Below, piece after piece: positions 1-5,432 of a stretch of DNA of 5,432 nucleotides. The translations under genes and the position numbers were made by a program. The stretch's first letter is position 1; the number at the start of each line of letters is the position of its first letter. This DNA is from Atopobium sp. UBA2090. Its GTDB lineage: Bacteria > Actinomycetota > Coriobacteriia > Coriobacteriales > Atopobiaceae. Location: positions 1 to 5,432 of the forward strand of contig DCZG01000031.1 in the NCBI GenBank assembly GCA_002331575.1. Reading direction: 5' to 3'. The notes below the pieces were generated by a model. That model did no database searches. It worked only from the letters and a program-made list of their open reading frames with translations, and was not told the DNA's origin.

Positions 1-1057
1 CACCAACGGCAAGACGACCACGACGACCCTCACCGCCGAACTCCTCCGCGCGGGAGGGCTCAAGGCCGAGACCGTGGGCAACATCGGCACGATCGTCACC
101 GGCGAGCTCGCGTCCCGCGACGAGTCGACCTGGTTCGTGGCCGAGCTCTCGAGCTTCCACCTCGCCACGACGCGCCTCCTGCACCCGCGCGTCGCGTGCC
201 TGCTCAACATCACGCCCGACCACGTGGAGTGGCACGGCTCGCTCGAGGCCTACGCGGCTGCCAAGGAGCGGCTCTTCGCGAACCTCGACGCCGGTGACCT
301 CGCCGTGGTCTCCGTCGACGACGACTGGTGCCGCGCCGTCGCCGACCGTCTCGACGCGCGCGGCCTGCGCGTCTGCCGTCTGAGCGTCCACGAGGCGCCG
401 GACACCCCCTGTGCGGCGTTCCGTCGCGGCGGCTCCCTCGTCGCGCGCATCGACGGCGCGGAGACCGTGGTGGCGAGCGAGGACGAGCTTCCCATCAAGG
501 GCGAGCACAACGTCGAGAACGCCCTCGCCGCCTCGACCATGGCGCTTGAGCTCGGCGTGCCCGCGGACGACGTGCGCCGTGGCCTCCTGGCCTTCCGGGC
601 GCTCGAGCATCGCATCGAGCCCTGCGGCGAGATCGACGGCGTCCGCTTTGTGAACGATTCCAAGGCGACGAACACCGACTCGGTCGAGAAGGCGCTCACC
701 GCCTTCGCGACCGGCACCATCGACCTGCTCCTCGGCGGGCACGACAAGGCCACGGACCTCTCGTCCCTCGCCACGGCCGTGGCCGCCCGCTGCCGCGTGG
801 CCGTGTGCTACGGCGAGGCGGGGGAGCGCATCGCGCGCGCCCTCGAGGACGCCGTCGCCACGTCAGGCTCGTCGCTCGTCGTCGTCCGCGCCCCGCACAT
901 GACCGAGGCCTTCGAGGCGGCCTGCGCCCGCGCGCTTCCCGGCGACACCGTCCTGCTCTCTCCCGCCTGCTCGTCGTTCGACGAGTTCTCCAACATGGCC
1001 GAGCGTGGCAGGCTCTTCAAGCGGCTCGTGTCCGAGCGAGCCGGAGGGGCGGTCTAG
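1..1057 (+). CDS. murD: UDP-N-acetylmuramoyl-L-alanine--D-glutamate ligase MurD (5' partial)
   Basis: This cytoplasmic, ATP-dependent Mur ligase adds D-glutamate to UDP-MurNAc-L-Ala in peptidoglycan precursor synthesis. The reading frame is already open at base 2, inside the P-loop (TNGKTTT, its first Gly cut by the window edge). About 351 residues are visible, and the N-terminal UDP-binding domain of roughly 110 residues is missing, judged from E. coli MurD (438 aa). The GTG at 74 is therefore an internal Val (in VGNIG), not the start. Motifs in order: ELSSF at 143-157; NITPDHVEWHGS at 206-241; YAAAK at 251-265, whose Lys matches the carbamylated lysine of the family; GEHNVENA from 500; HRIEP from 608; NDSKATN at 653-673, in the C-terminal Glu-binding domain; LLSPACSSFDEF from 953; then RG..F. 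All key residues seem intact. One small deviation is SSFHL where SSFQL is usual. It ends one base before the ftsW start codon, so coupled translation is likely. Identification is firm. Confidence 0.97.
   Translation, partial: TNGKTTTTTLTAELLRAGGLKAETVGNIGTIVTGELASRDESTWFVAELSSFHLATTRLLHPRVACLLNITPDHVEWHGSLEAYAAAKERLFANLDAGDLAVVSVDDDWCRAVADRLDARGLRVCRLSVHEAPDTPCAAFRRGGSLVARIDGAETVVASEDELPIKGEHNVENALAASTMALELGVPADDVRRGLLAFRALEHRIEPCGEIDGVRFVNDSKATNTDSVEKALTAFATGTIDLLLGGHDKATDLSSLATAVAARCRVAVCYGEAGERIARALEDAVATSGSSLVVVRAPHMTEAFEAACARALPGDTVLLSPACSSFDEFSNMAERGRLFKRLVSERAGGAV
1043..1049 (+). promoter_or_regulatory. Ribosome binding site of ftsW
   Basis: GGAGGGG lies inside the last codons of murD, nine bases before the GTG at 1059. 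It is the only good Shine-Dalgarno match near any possible ftsW start. It decides for the GTG at 1059 over the in-frame GTG at 1137 (a GAGGGGAG lies 15 bases upstream, too far) and the ATG at 1152 (no purine-rich site at normal distance). Confidence 0.75.
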
Positions 1058-1058
1058 C

Positions 1059-2579
1059 GTGACGAGAACGGCCGACACACAACGAGGGCGTCGCGGGCGA
1101 GAAGGTCGCCGGCGAGGGGAGCGCGAGATCTTCGGCGTGCCCGAGCGCTTCATGAAGCCTCGGCTCGTTCTCATCGCGGTCACGTTCGTTCTCGTGTGCT
1201 TCGGGCTGCTCATGATCTACTCCGCGTCGTCCGTCACCGCGCTCACGTCGTCCGCCCTCGGCAACGACCCCGCCTACTACGTCAAGCGGCAGCTCAAGGC
1301 CATCGTCGTCGGTCTCGCGGTCGCCGTCTTCCTCGCCCGCGCCGACTACCGCGCGTTCGCGAAGGACTTCCTGCGCTACATCTGGCTGGCCACCGTCCTG
1401 CTCCTGCTGCTCATCTTCACGCCGTTCGCGGGGTCTGACGCCTACGGTGCGTCGCGGTGGATCTCGCTCGCCGGCTTCACGCTCCAGCCCTCCGAGTTCG
1501 CCAAGATTACCATCATCCTCACGGGGGCGAACCTCGCGGAGCGCTACCTCGACGAGCGCTCCATCGACCTCAGGCACTTCCTCGGGCTTCTCGCCCTGGG
1601 GGTCGGCCTGCCGCTAATACTCATCCTGAAGCAGCCCGACAAGGGCTCCACGATCATCGCCGGCGTCACGCTCCTCATCATGGCCTACCTCGCCGGCTTC
1701 GACAGACGCGTCGTCTTGGGCCTCGCCGTGCTGGCCGTCCTGGCGGCGCTCTACCTCTCGCTCGGCGACGCCTACTCCCGACAGCGCGTCATGACGATGC
1801 TCGATCCCTGGGACGACTACTACGGCTCCGGCTACCAGCTCATCCAGGGCTTCTATGCCTTCGGCTCGGGAGGGCTCTTCGGCGTCGGGCTCGGCTTCTC
1901 CCGACAGAAGTACTCCTACTTGCCCATGGCGCACAACGACTTCATCTTCGCCGTCATCGGCGAGGAGCTCGGCTACGTCGGTGCGCTCGGCATGCTCGCC
2001 GGCTTCGCGATCTTCGCCTGGGCGGGCTTCCGCATCGCCAAGTACGCTCCCGACCTGACCGGCCGTCTCATCGCCGCGGGCTGCACCTCGCTCATCGTCT
2101 TCCAGATGCTCGTCAACGTGTGCGGCGTCATCGGCATCATGCCCCTCACGGGCAAGCCGATCCCGTTCGTCTCGTACGGCGGCTCGACGATCATGTCCTG
2201 CCTCATGCTCGTGGGGCTCATGGTGTCCGTCTCGAGTCGCTCGGTGCTTCCCGAGACCGTCCACGACGAGAACCGCCGCTCGTGGCGGATGGCGGACGGC
2301 GAGGACGACGACGGGGGCTTCTCGCTCGTGGGGACGCCGACGCCGCGTTCGGCGAGACGGTCGGGCGATGACGGGACGTCTCCGCGCGGGGGCTTCCGCG
2401 TGTACGACGGCGGGCCGACGACGAAGGCGATTCGCCCGTCATCCTCCCGTCCTCCCGTGGGACGCGTGACCACGGACTCGTCTGGTAGGAGGAGAATCGA
2501 CCTCGGGCCGAGCGCGACCGAGAGGCTGCGCGGGTCGAGGGGCGGCAGAGGTTCGAGCGACAGGAGGAACGGCTCATGA
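1059..2579 (+). CDS. ftsW: Septal peptidoglycan glycosyltransferase FtsW (SEDS family)
   Basis: FtsW is the SEDS-family polymerase that, with a class B PBP, joins lipid II into glycan strands at the division septum. From the GTG start the product is 506 residues: an Arg-rich N-terminal segment (1-31), about ten membrane spans (first near 36-57, last ending near 393) and a charged cytoplasmic tail (394-506). SEDS hallmarks are visible: SRWISLAGFTLQPSEFAK, QPDKGS at 192-197, the long periplasmic loop GYQLIQGFYAFGSGG, LPMAHNDFIFAVIGEELG with the catalytic Asp at 294, and MPLTGKPIPFVSYGGS before the last span. FtsW rather than RodA is inferred from its place between murD and murG. The tail makes it longer than typical FtsW (about 400 aa). 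The stop overlaps the murG start in ATGA. GTG 1059 is preferred by its ribosome site; an ATG at 1152 would give a 475-residue product starting just before span 1. Confidence 0.96.
   Translation: MTRTADTQRGRRGREGRRRGEREIFGVPERFMKPRLVLIAVTFVLVCFGLLMIYSASSVTALTSSALGNDPAYYVKRQLKAIVVGLAVAVFLARADYRAFAKDFLRYIWLATVLLLLLIFTPFAGSDAYGASRWISLAGFTLQPSEFAKITIILTGANLAERYLDERSIDLRHFLGLLALGVGLPLILILKQPDKGSTIIAGVTLLIMAYLAGFDRRVVLGLAVLAVLAALYLSLGDAYSRQRVMTMLDPWDDYYGSGYQLIQGFYAFGSGGLFGVGLGFSRQKYSYLPMAHNDFIFAVIGEELGYVGALGMLAGFAIFAWAGFRIAKYAPDLTGRLIAAGCTSLIVFQMLVNVCGVIGIMPLTGKPIPFVSYGGSTIMSCLMLVGLMVSVSSRSVLPETVHDENRRSWRMADGEDDDGGFSLVGTPTPRSARRSGDDGTSPRGGFRVYDGGPTTKAIRPSSSRPPVGRVTTDSSGRRRIDLGPSATERLRGSRGGRGSSDRRNGS
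2562..2567 (+). promoter_or_regulatory. Ribosome binding site of murG
   Basis: A perfect AGGAGG stands eight bases before the murG ATG. It is made of two consecutive AGG arginine codons in the last residues of FtsW (DRRNGS), so the end of FtsW and the murG initiation signal share the same bases. This supports the ATG at 2576 and coupling of the two genes. Confidence 0.85.
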
Positions 2580-3706
2580 CGAGGACTCTCGAGGTTGCCA
2601 TCGCTGCGGGAGGCACCGCAGGTCACATCAATCCGGCGATCGCACTCGCCGAGGAGCTCCGCTCCCGCGGGCATCACGTCACCTTCTATGGGCAGACGGC
2701 CAAGCTCGAGGGGACGCTCGTGCCCCAGGCGGGCCTCGAGCTCGTCCCGATCGTCGTCACGGGCTTCGACCGCTCGAGGCCGTGGACGCTCGTCTCGGCG
2801 CTCGTGCGCGAGAGGAGCGCCACCTCGCAGATCCTGGCGCGCTTCAGGGAGTCGGGCGTTCCCGACGTCGCCATCGGCTTCGGTGCCTACGTCGAGCTTC
2901 CCCTCATCAGCGCCTGCCACGCCGAGGGCGTCCCCGTCGTGCTCCATGAGCAGAACTCCGTGCCCGGGCTCGCCAACAAGACGTCGGCGAAGCGTGCGGC
3001 CAGGGTCTGCGTCTCGCTGCCCCAGGCCATTCCCGCCTTCAGCGACCGCGTGGGTGATCCCGGTGCCATCGTCGTGACGGGCAACCCCGTTCGTCAGAGC
3101 GTCGTCACGGCGGACCACGCGGCGGGACGCGCCGCCTTCGGGATCCCCGAGGACGCGACGATGCTCCTCGTCTTTGGCGGAAGCCTCGGCGCCATGCACC
3201 TCAACCGGGGCGTCTGCGGACTCAAGGACGAGCTGCTGGGCCGTGAGGGCCTCTGGATCGTCCACTCGACGGGCAAGGACGACTACGACGCCGTGGTGTC
3301 CTCCCTCGCCCTCTCAGAGGACGAGAAGGCCCGTTGGCAGGTCATGCCCTACATCTCGAACATGGGCGAGGCGCTCGCGGCGGCGGACCTCGTCGTCTCG
3401 CGCGCGGGAGCCTCCTCCATCGCCGAGATCGCCGCCCTCGCCGTCCCGAGCCTGCTCGTCCCGTATCCCTTCGCGACGGCCGACCACCAGACCACCAACG
3501 CCCACTACCTCGTGGACGCCGGCGCCGCGGTGCTCGTGGCAGACGGCGACATCGACGCCCCCGTCTTCTCCGAGCAGCTGCTCTCGCTCGTCGACGACCC
3601 CGAACGCCGTGCCGCGATGCGCGCCGCCGCGAGGGGGCTCGGGCAGGACCGGGCGGCCTCGGCTCTCGCAGACCAAGTGGAGAGTGCCGCGGCGACACGG
3701 GAATAG
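2576..3706 (+). CDS. murG: UDP-GlcNAc:lipid I N-acetylglucosaminyltransferase MurG
   Basis: MurG is a peripheral inner-face membrane GT-B glycosyltransferase (family GT28) that moves GlcNAc from UDP-GlcNAc onto lipid I to form lipid II, the substrate of FtsW encoded just upstream. The 376-residue product has both Rossmann halves. The N-terminal half shows AGGTAGHINPAIALA at about 11-25 (glycine loop with His17), IGFGAYVELP near 101-110, and HEQNSVPGLANK from 124. The C-terminal half shows TGNPVRQSV, GGSLGA at 201-206, and SRAGASSIAE at 275-284, whose Glu284 matches the residue that binds the UDP ribose, then PYPFATADHQTTNA with His304, Gln305 and Asn308. GGTAGH in place of GGTGGH is common in actinobacteria and is not a defect. 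The length is normal for the family. The start overlaps the ftsW stop (ATGA) and follows a perfect AGGAGG. A 101-base gap separates it from murC. Confidence 0.98.
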   Translation: MTRTLEVAIAAGGTAGHINPAIALAEELRSRGHHVTFYGQTAKLEGTLVPQAGLELVPIVVTGFDRSRPWTLVSALVRERSATSQILARFRESGVPDVAIGFGAYVELPLISACHAEGVPVVLHEQNSVPGLANKTSAKRAARVCVSLPQAIPAFSDRVGDPGAIVVTGNPVRQSVVTADHAAGRAAFGIPEDATMLLVFGGSLGAMHLNRGVCGLKDELLGREGLWIVHSTGKDDYDAVVSSLALSEDEKARWQVMPYISNMGEALAAADLVVSRAGASSIAEIAALAVPSLLVPYPFATADHQTTNAHYLVDAGAAVLVADGDIDAPVFSEQLLSLVDDPERRAAMRAAARGLGQDRAASALADQVESAAATRE

Positions 3707-3735
3707 CCGCGATATCGGCTAGAGTAGAGAGGTCA

Positions 3736-3758
3736 GGCTCGTCTCACCGAGGCGAGTC
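3736..3758 (+). promoter_or_regulatory. Imperfect hairpin upstream of murC, function unknown
   Basis: GGCTCGTCTC (3736-3745) can pair with GAGGCGAGTC (3749-3758) around a three-base ACC loop. That is ten pairs, two of them G-U wobbles (3737 with 3757, 3742 with 3752). The bases after it are mixed rather than T-rich, so it is not a standard terminator. CTCAC at 3743-3747 could instead pair with GTGAG at 3760-3764, giving a weak competing fold. In a GC-rich genome such a stem may occur by chance; an mRNA-stability or leader role is only inference. Confidence 0.35.
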
Positions 3759-3794
3759 CGTGAGCTGTGTCCCGCACCTTTGACTCATCACGAA

Positions 3795-3799
3795 GAGGT
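3795..3799 (+). promoter_or_regulatory. Ribosome binding site of murC
   Basis: GAGGT, complementary to the 3' end of 16S rRNA, ends eight bases before the ATG at 3808. It is weaker than the murG site but well spaced. The A-rich bases around it and the A-ending first codons leave the start region relatively unstructured, which supports this start. Confidence 0.65.
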
Positions 3800-3807
3800 C
3801 GAATACC

Positions 3808-5238
3808 ATGACAGAATCCCTCGCAGAGGCAAACGTCTCAAGTGCGCACTTCATCGGAATCGGCGGCGCCGGCATGAGCGGCATCGCGCTCGTCCTGCAC
3901 GAGCGCGGCTGCAAGGTCACCGGCTCCGACCTCAAGAGCTCCCACTACGTCCGCGAGCTCGAGTCCGCCGGCATCGAGGTCACCATCGGCCACGAGGCGG
4001 CGACCATCGACCGCGTCATGCCCGACGTCGTGGTCACCTCCACCGCCATCCCCGACACCAACCCCGAGGTCGTCCGCGCCATCGAGCTGGGCATCCCCAT
4101 CTGGCCGCGCGCCAAGATGCTGTCGTTCCTCTCGCTCAACGCCGTCACGGTCGCCGTGGCGGGCACCCATGGCAAGACCACGACCTCGTCCATGATCGCC
4201 ACCATGCTCGACAAGCTCGGCATGGACCCGTCGTTCCTCATCGGCGGCGTCGTGGAGGGCTATGACACCAACGGGCGCAACGGCGAGGGCGGCTACTTCG
4301 TGTGCGAGGCGGACGAGTCGGACGGCTCGTTCCTCTACCTCAACCCCACGATCGCCGTGGTCACGAACATCGAGGCAGACCACCTCGACCACTACGGCAC
4401 CCTCGAGAACATCGAGAAGACCTTCTGCAAGTTCATGGGTCTCGTCGGGGACGACGGGACGATCGTCGTGAACGGTGACGCGCCTCGCTGCGCCGAGCTC
4501 GCGCGCTCCACGGGTCGCCGCGTCCTCACCTACGGCTTCGGCGAGGGCAACGACTACGTCTGCCTGCCCGAGGAGACACGTCACGGGATCGAGAGCAGGC
4601 TCACGGTCAAGGTTCCCTCCGGGAGCGAGGTCCACGTGACCATCCACTCCAATCCCGGACGCCACAACATGGCCAACGCCACGGCCGCCATCGCCGTCGC
4701 CGACGCGCTCGGCGCCGACGTCGAGAAGGCCGCCCTCGCCCTCTCCGAGTTCAAGGGTGCGCGTCGTCGCTTCACGCACGTGGGCGACGTCGCGGGAGTG
4801 ACCGTCGTCGACGACTACGGCCACCATCCCACCGAGATCCGGGCGACGCTCGAGGCCGCGTCAGACCTCGGCTTCGACCGCATCGTCTGCGTCTTCCAGC
4901 CCCACCGCTACACGCGCACCCAGGCGCTCGCCGACATGTTCGCGCACGCCTTCGACAAGGTCGACGTCCTGCGCGTCATGGACGTCTTCTCCGCCGGCGA
5001 GCTTCCCATCCCCGGCGTCTCCGGCAAGACCGTCGCCAACGAGGTCGCGTCCGGCGGCGGCGTGGCCGACGTCCGCTACGTCCCCAACCGTCGCGAGCTC
5101 GTCGACGAGCTCGTGCGCATCTGCCGTCCCGGCGACCTGCTCATCACGCAGGGCGCGGGCGACGTCACCACGATGGGCCCGGCGTTCATCGAGGCGATGC
5201 GCGCACACGAGAACGGCGAGGCGGACGACGCGCGGTGA
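3808..5238 (+). CDS. murC: UDP-N-acetylmuramate--L-alanine ligase MurC
   Basis: MurC is the first amino acid-adding ligase of the pathway. It uses ATP in the cytoplasm to attach L-alanine to UDP-MurNAc, the product of MurB encoded next. The 476-residue length is close to E. coli MurC (491). The three Mur-ligase domains are complete. The N-terminal UDP-binding fold has GIGGAGMSG at 17-25. The central ATPase has GTHGKTTT at 119-126 (Lys123), CEADESDGSF at 166-175 with acidic metal ligands, NIEADHLDHYG soon after, and GRHNMANA with His286 and Asn290. The C-terminal domain has the MurC signature DDYGHHPTE at 335-343, FQPHRYTRT, and ITQGAGDVTTMG near the end. DDYGHHP and QPHRYTRT separate it from MurD, MurE and MurF; Mpl is a less likely relative given its position. 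Codons 2-12 are unusually rich in A/T-ending codons compared with the rest of the gene. Its stop overlaps the murB start (GTGA). Confidence 0.98.
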   Translation: MTESLAEANVSSAHFIGIGGAGMSGIALVLHERGCKVTGSDLKSSHYVRELESAGIEVTIGHEAATIDRVMPDVVVTSTAIPDTNPEVVRAIELGIPIWPRAKMLSFLSLNAVTVAVAGTHGKTTTSSMIATMLDKLGMDPSFLIGGVVEGYDTNGRNGEGGYFVCEADESDGSFLYLNPTIAVVTNIEADHLDHYGTLENIEKTFCKFMGLVGDDGTIVVNGDAPRCAELARSTGRRVLTYGFGEGNDYVCLPEETRHGIESRLTVKVPSGSEVHVTIHSNPGRHNMANATAAIAVADALGADVEKAALALSEFKGARRRFTHVGDVAGVTVVDDYGHHPTEIRATLEAASDLGFDRIVCVFQPHRYTRTQALADMFAHAFDKVDVLRVMDVFSAGELPIPGVSGKTVANEVASGGGVADVRYVPNRRELVDELVRICRPGDLLITQGAGDVTTMGPAFIEAMRAHENGEADDAR

Positions 5239-5432
5239 GCCTCTTCAACGCATACATGAGTCTCTCTGGCGCGACTGACGCCGAGGTGCTGAGGAACGAG
5301 CGCCTCTCGCACAGGACGACCTATCGCATCGGTGGCCCCGCGGGTCTCTTCGTGACCGTCAACAGCTATCCCGCGCTCGCGAAGGTCCTCTCGGTCCTCA
5401 CCGCCGAGCGGGTCGCCTGGGTCATCCTCGGT
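5235..5432 (+). CDS. murB: UDP-N-acetylenolpyruvoylglucosamine reductase MurB (3' partial)
   Basis: This frame is open from the GTG at 5235 to the window end, giving 66 residues. MurB is the FAD enzyme that reduces UDP-GlcNAc-enolpyruvate with NADPH to UDP-MurNAc, the substrate of MurC. The visible part includes ERLSHRTTYRIGGPAGLFV (the conserved N-terminal T-T-[FY]-R-I-G-G-P-A block) and continues to AERVAWVILG, cut just before the expected FAD-binding G-x-G-S-N. The catalytic Ser and Glu lie beyond the window and cannot be checked. The GTG overlaps the murC stop as GTGA. The site upstream is weak (GAGGCGG at 5218-5224), so initiation probably depends on coupling to murC. An in-frame ATG at 5256 has no ribosome site and is the less likely start. 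Confidence 0.93.
   Translation, partial: MSLFNAYMSLSGATDAEVLRNERLSHRTTYRIGGPAGLFVTVNSYPALAKVLSVLTAERVAWVILG

Larger units (their letters stand above)
3707..3807 (+). other. murG-murC intergenic region
   Basis: These 101 bases are the only real gap in the window. They hold an imperfect hairpin (3736-3758) and the murC ribosome site. A TAGAGT at 3720-3725 resembles a -10 box, but no -35-like hexamer sits 16-18 bases before it. There is no run of T after the hairpin, so I see no intrinsic terminator, and transcription probably reads through from murG. Confidence 0.6.

Noticed and set aside
74..76. GTG at 74 as the murD start
   Set aside because: The frame upstream is open and encodes the P-loop required by the enzyme; the GTG is Val of the VGNIG motif.
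1005..1007. GTG at 1005 as the ftsW start
   Set aside because: It would overlap murD by about 50 bases and lacks a ribosome site, while the GTG at 1059 has a well-spaced GGAGGGG.
1973..3265. A long open frame on the minus strand (430 codons) across ftsW and murG
   Set aside because: It lies opposite two certain genes, has a composition typical of the complement of GC-rich codons, and spans their junction with no recognisable motif.
3720..3725. TAGAGT as a -10 box for a murC promoter
   Set aside because: The hexamers 16-18 bases upstream do not resemble TTGACA and there is no extended -10 TG; not enough to call a promoter without mapped transcript ends.
3736..3758. The hairpin as an intrinsic terminator of the upstream operon
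   Set aside because: The stem contains wobbles and is followed by mixed sequence without a T tract.
3780..3809. TTGACT (3780-3785) and TACCAT (3804-3809), 18 bases apart, as a promoter
   Set aside because: Box quality is fair, but transcription would start inside murC after its ATG and ribosome site, so it could not serve murC from this start; likely chance.
3838..4827. A 329-codon minus-strand open frame opposite murC
   Set aside because: It is very rich in Val, Asp, Gly and Ala from reverse-reading GC-rich codons, with no domain or ribosome site; the + strand is clearly MurC.
1..5432. Mobile elements, CRISPR arrays, tRNA or rRNA genes, phage or defence genes
   Set aside because: The window is filled by conserved cell-wall genes; no terminal repeats, repeat-spacer pattern or RNA gene structure was seen.

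Overview
The window is a GC-rich stretch (third codon positions overwhelmingly G or C) of a classical division and cell wall (dcw) cluster. All genes are on the + strand and tightly packed: murD (5' end cut off), ftsW, murG, murC and the first 66 codons of murB (3' end cut off). The order murD-ftsW-murG-murC-murB, the high GC and the actinobacterial-style GGTAGH nucleotide loop in MurG suggest a high-GC actinobacterium. In many Actinomycetia murB is not next to murC, so the murC-murB junction together with protein flavour points to Coriobacteriia (Olsenella/Atopobium/Collinsella-like). That placement is inference and needs a database search.

Layout: bases 1-1057 encode MurD from its ATP-binding P-loop to its C-terminus. 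FtsW starts one base later at a GTG (1059) behind a GGAGGGG ribosome site and runs to 2579. Its last four bases form an ATGA overlap with murG (2576-3706). A 101-base gap (3707-3807), the only real intergenic space, holds an imperfect hairpin and the murC ribosome site. murC (3808-5238) overlaps murB (GTG at 5235) through a GTGA junction. murB is open to the window edge.

Functionally this is one pathway. MurC and MurD add L-Ala and D-Glu to the UDP-MurNAc precursor, and MurB makes UDP-MurNAc. MurG adds GlcNAc to lipid I to give lipid II at the inner membrane face. FtsW polymerises lipid II at the division septum together with a partner class B PBP. The overlaps imply co-transcription and translational coupling, with a possible re-initiation or regulatory point only before murC.

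I see no new system, mobile element, RNA gene or CRISPR array. The points most worth a second look are the long charged, low-complexity cytoplasmic tail of FtsW (about 113 residues, Arg codon use shifted to AGG/AGA), its Arg-rich N-terminal extension, and the murG-murC intergenic hairpin.
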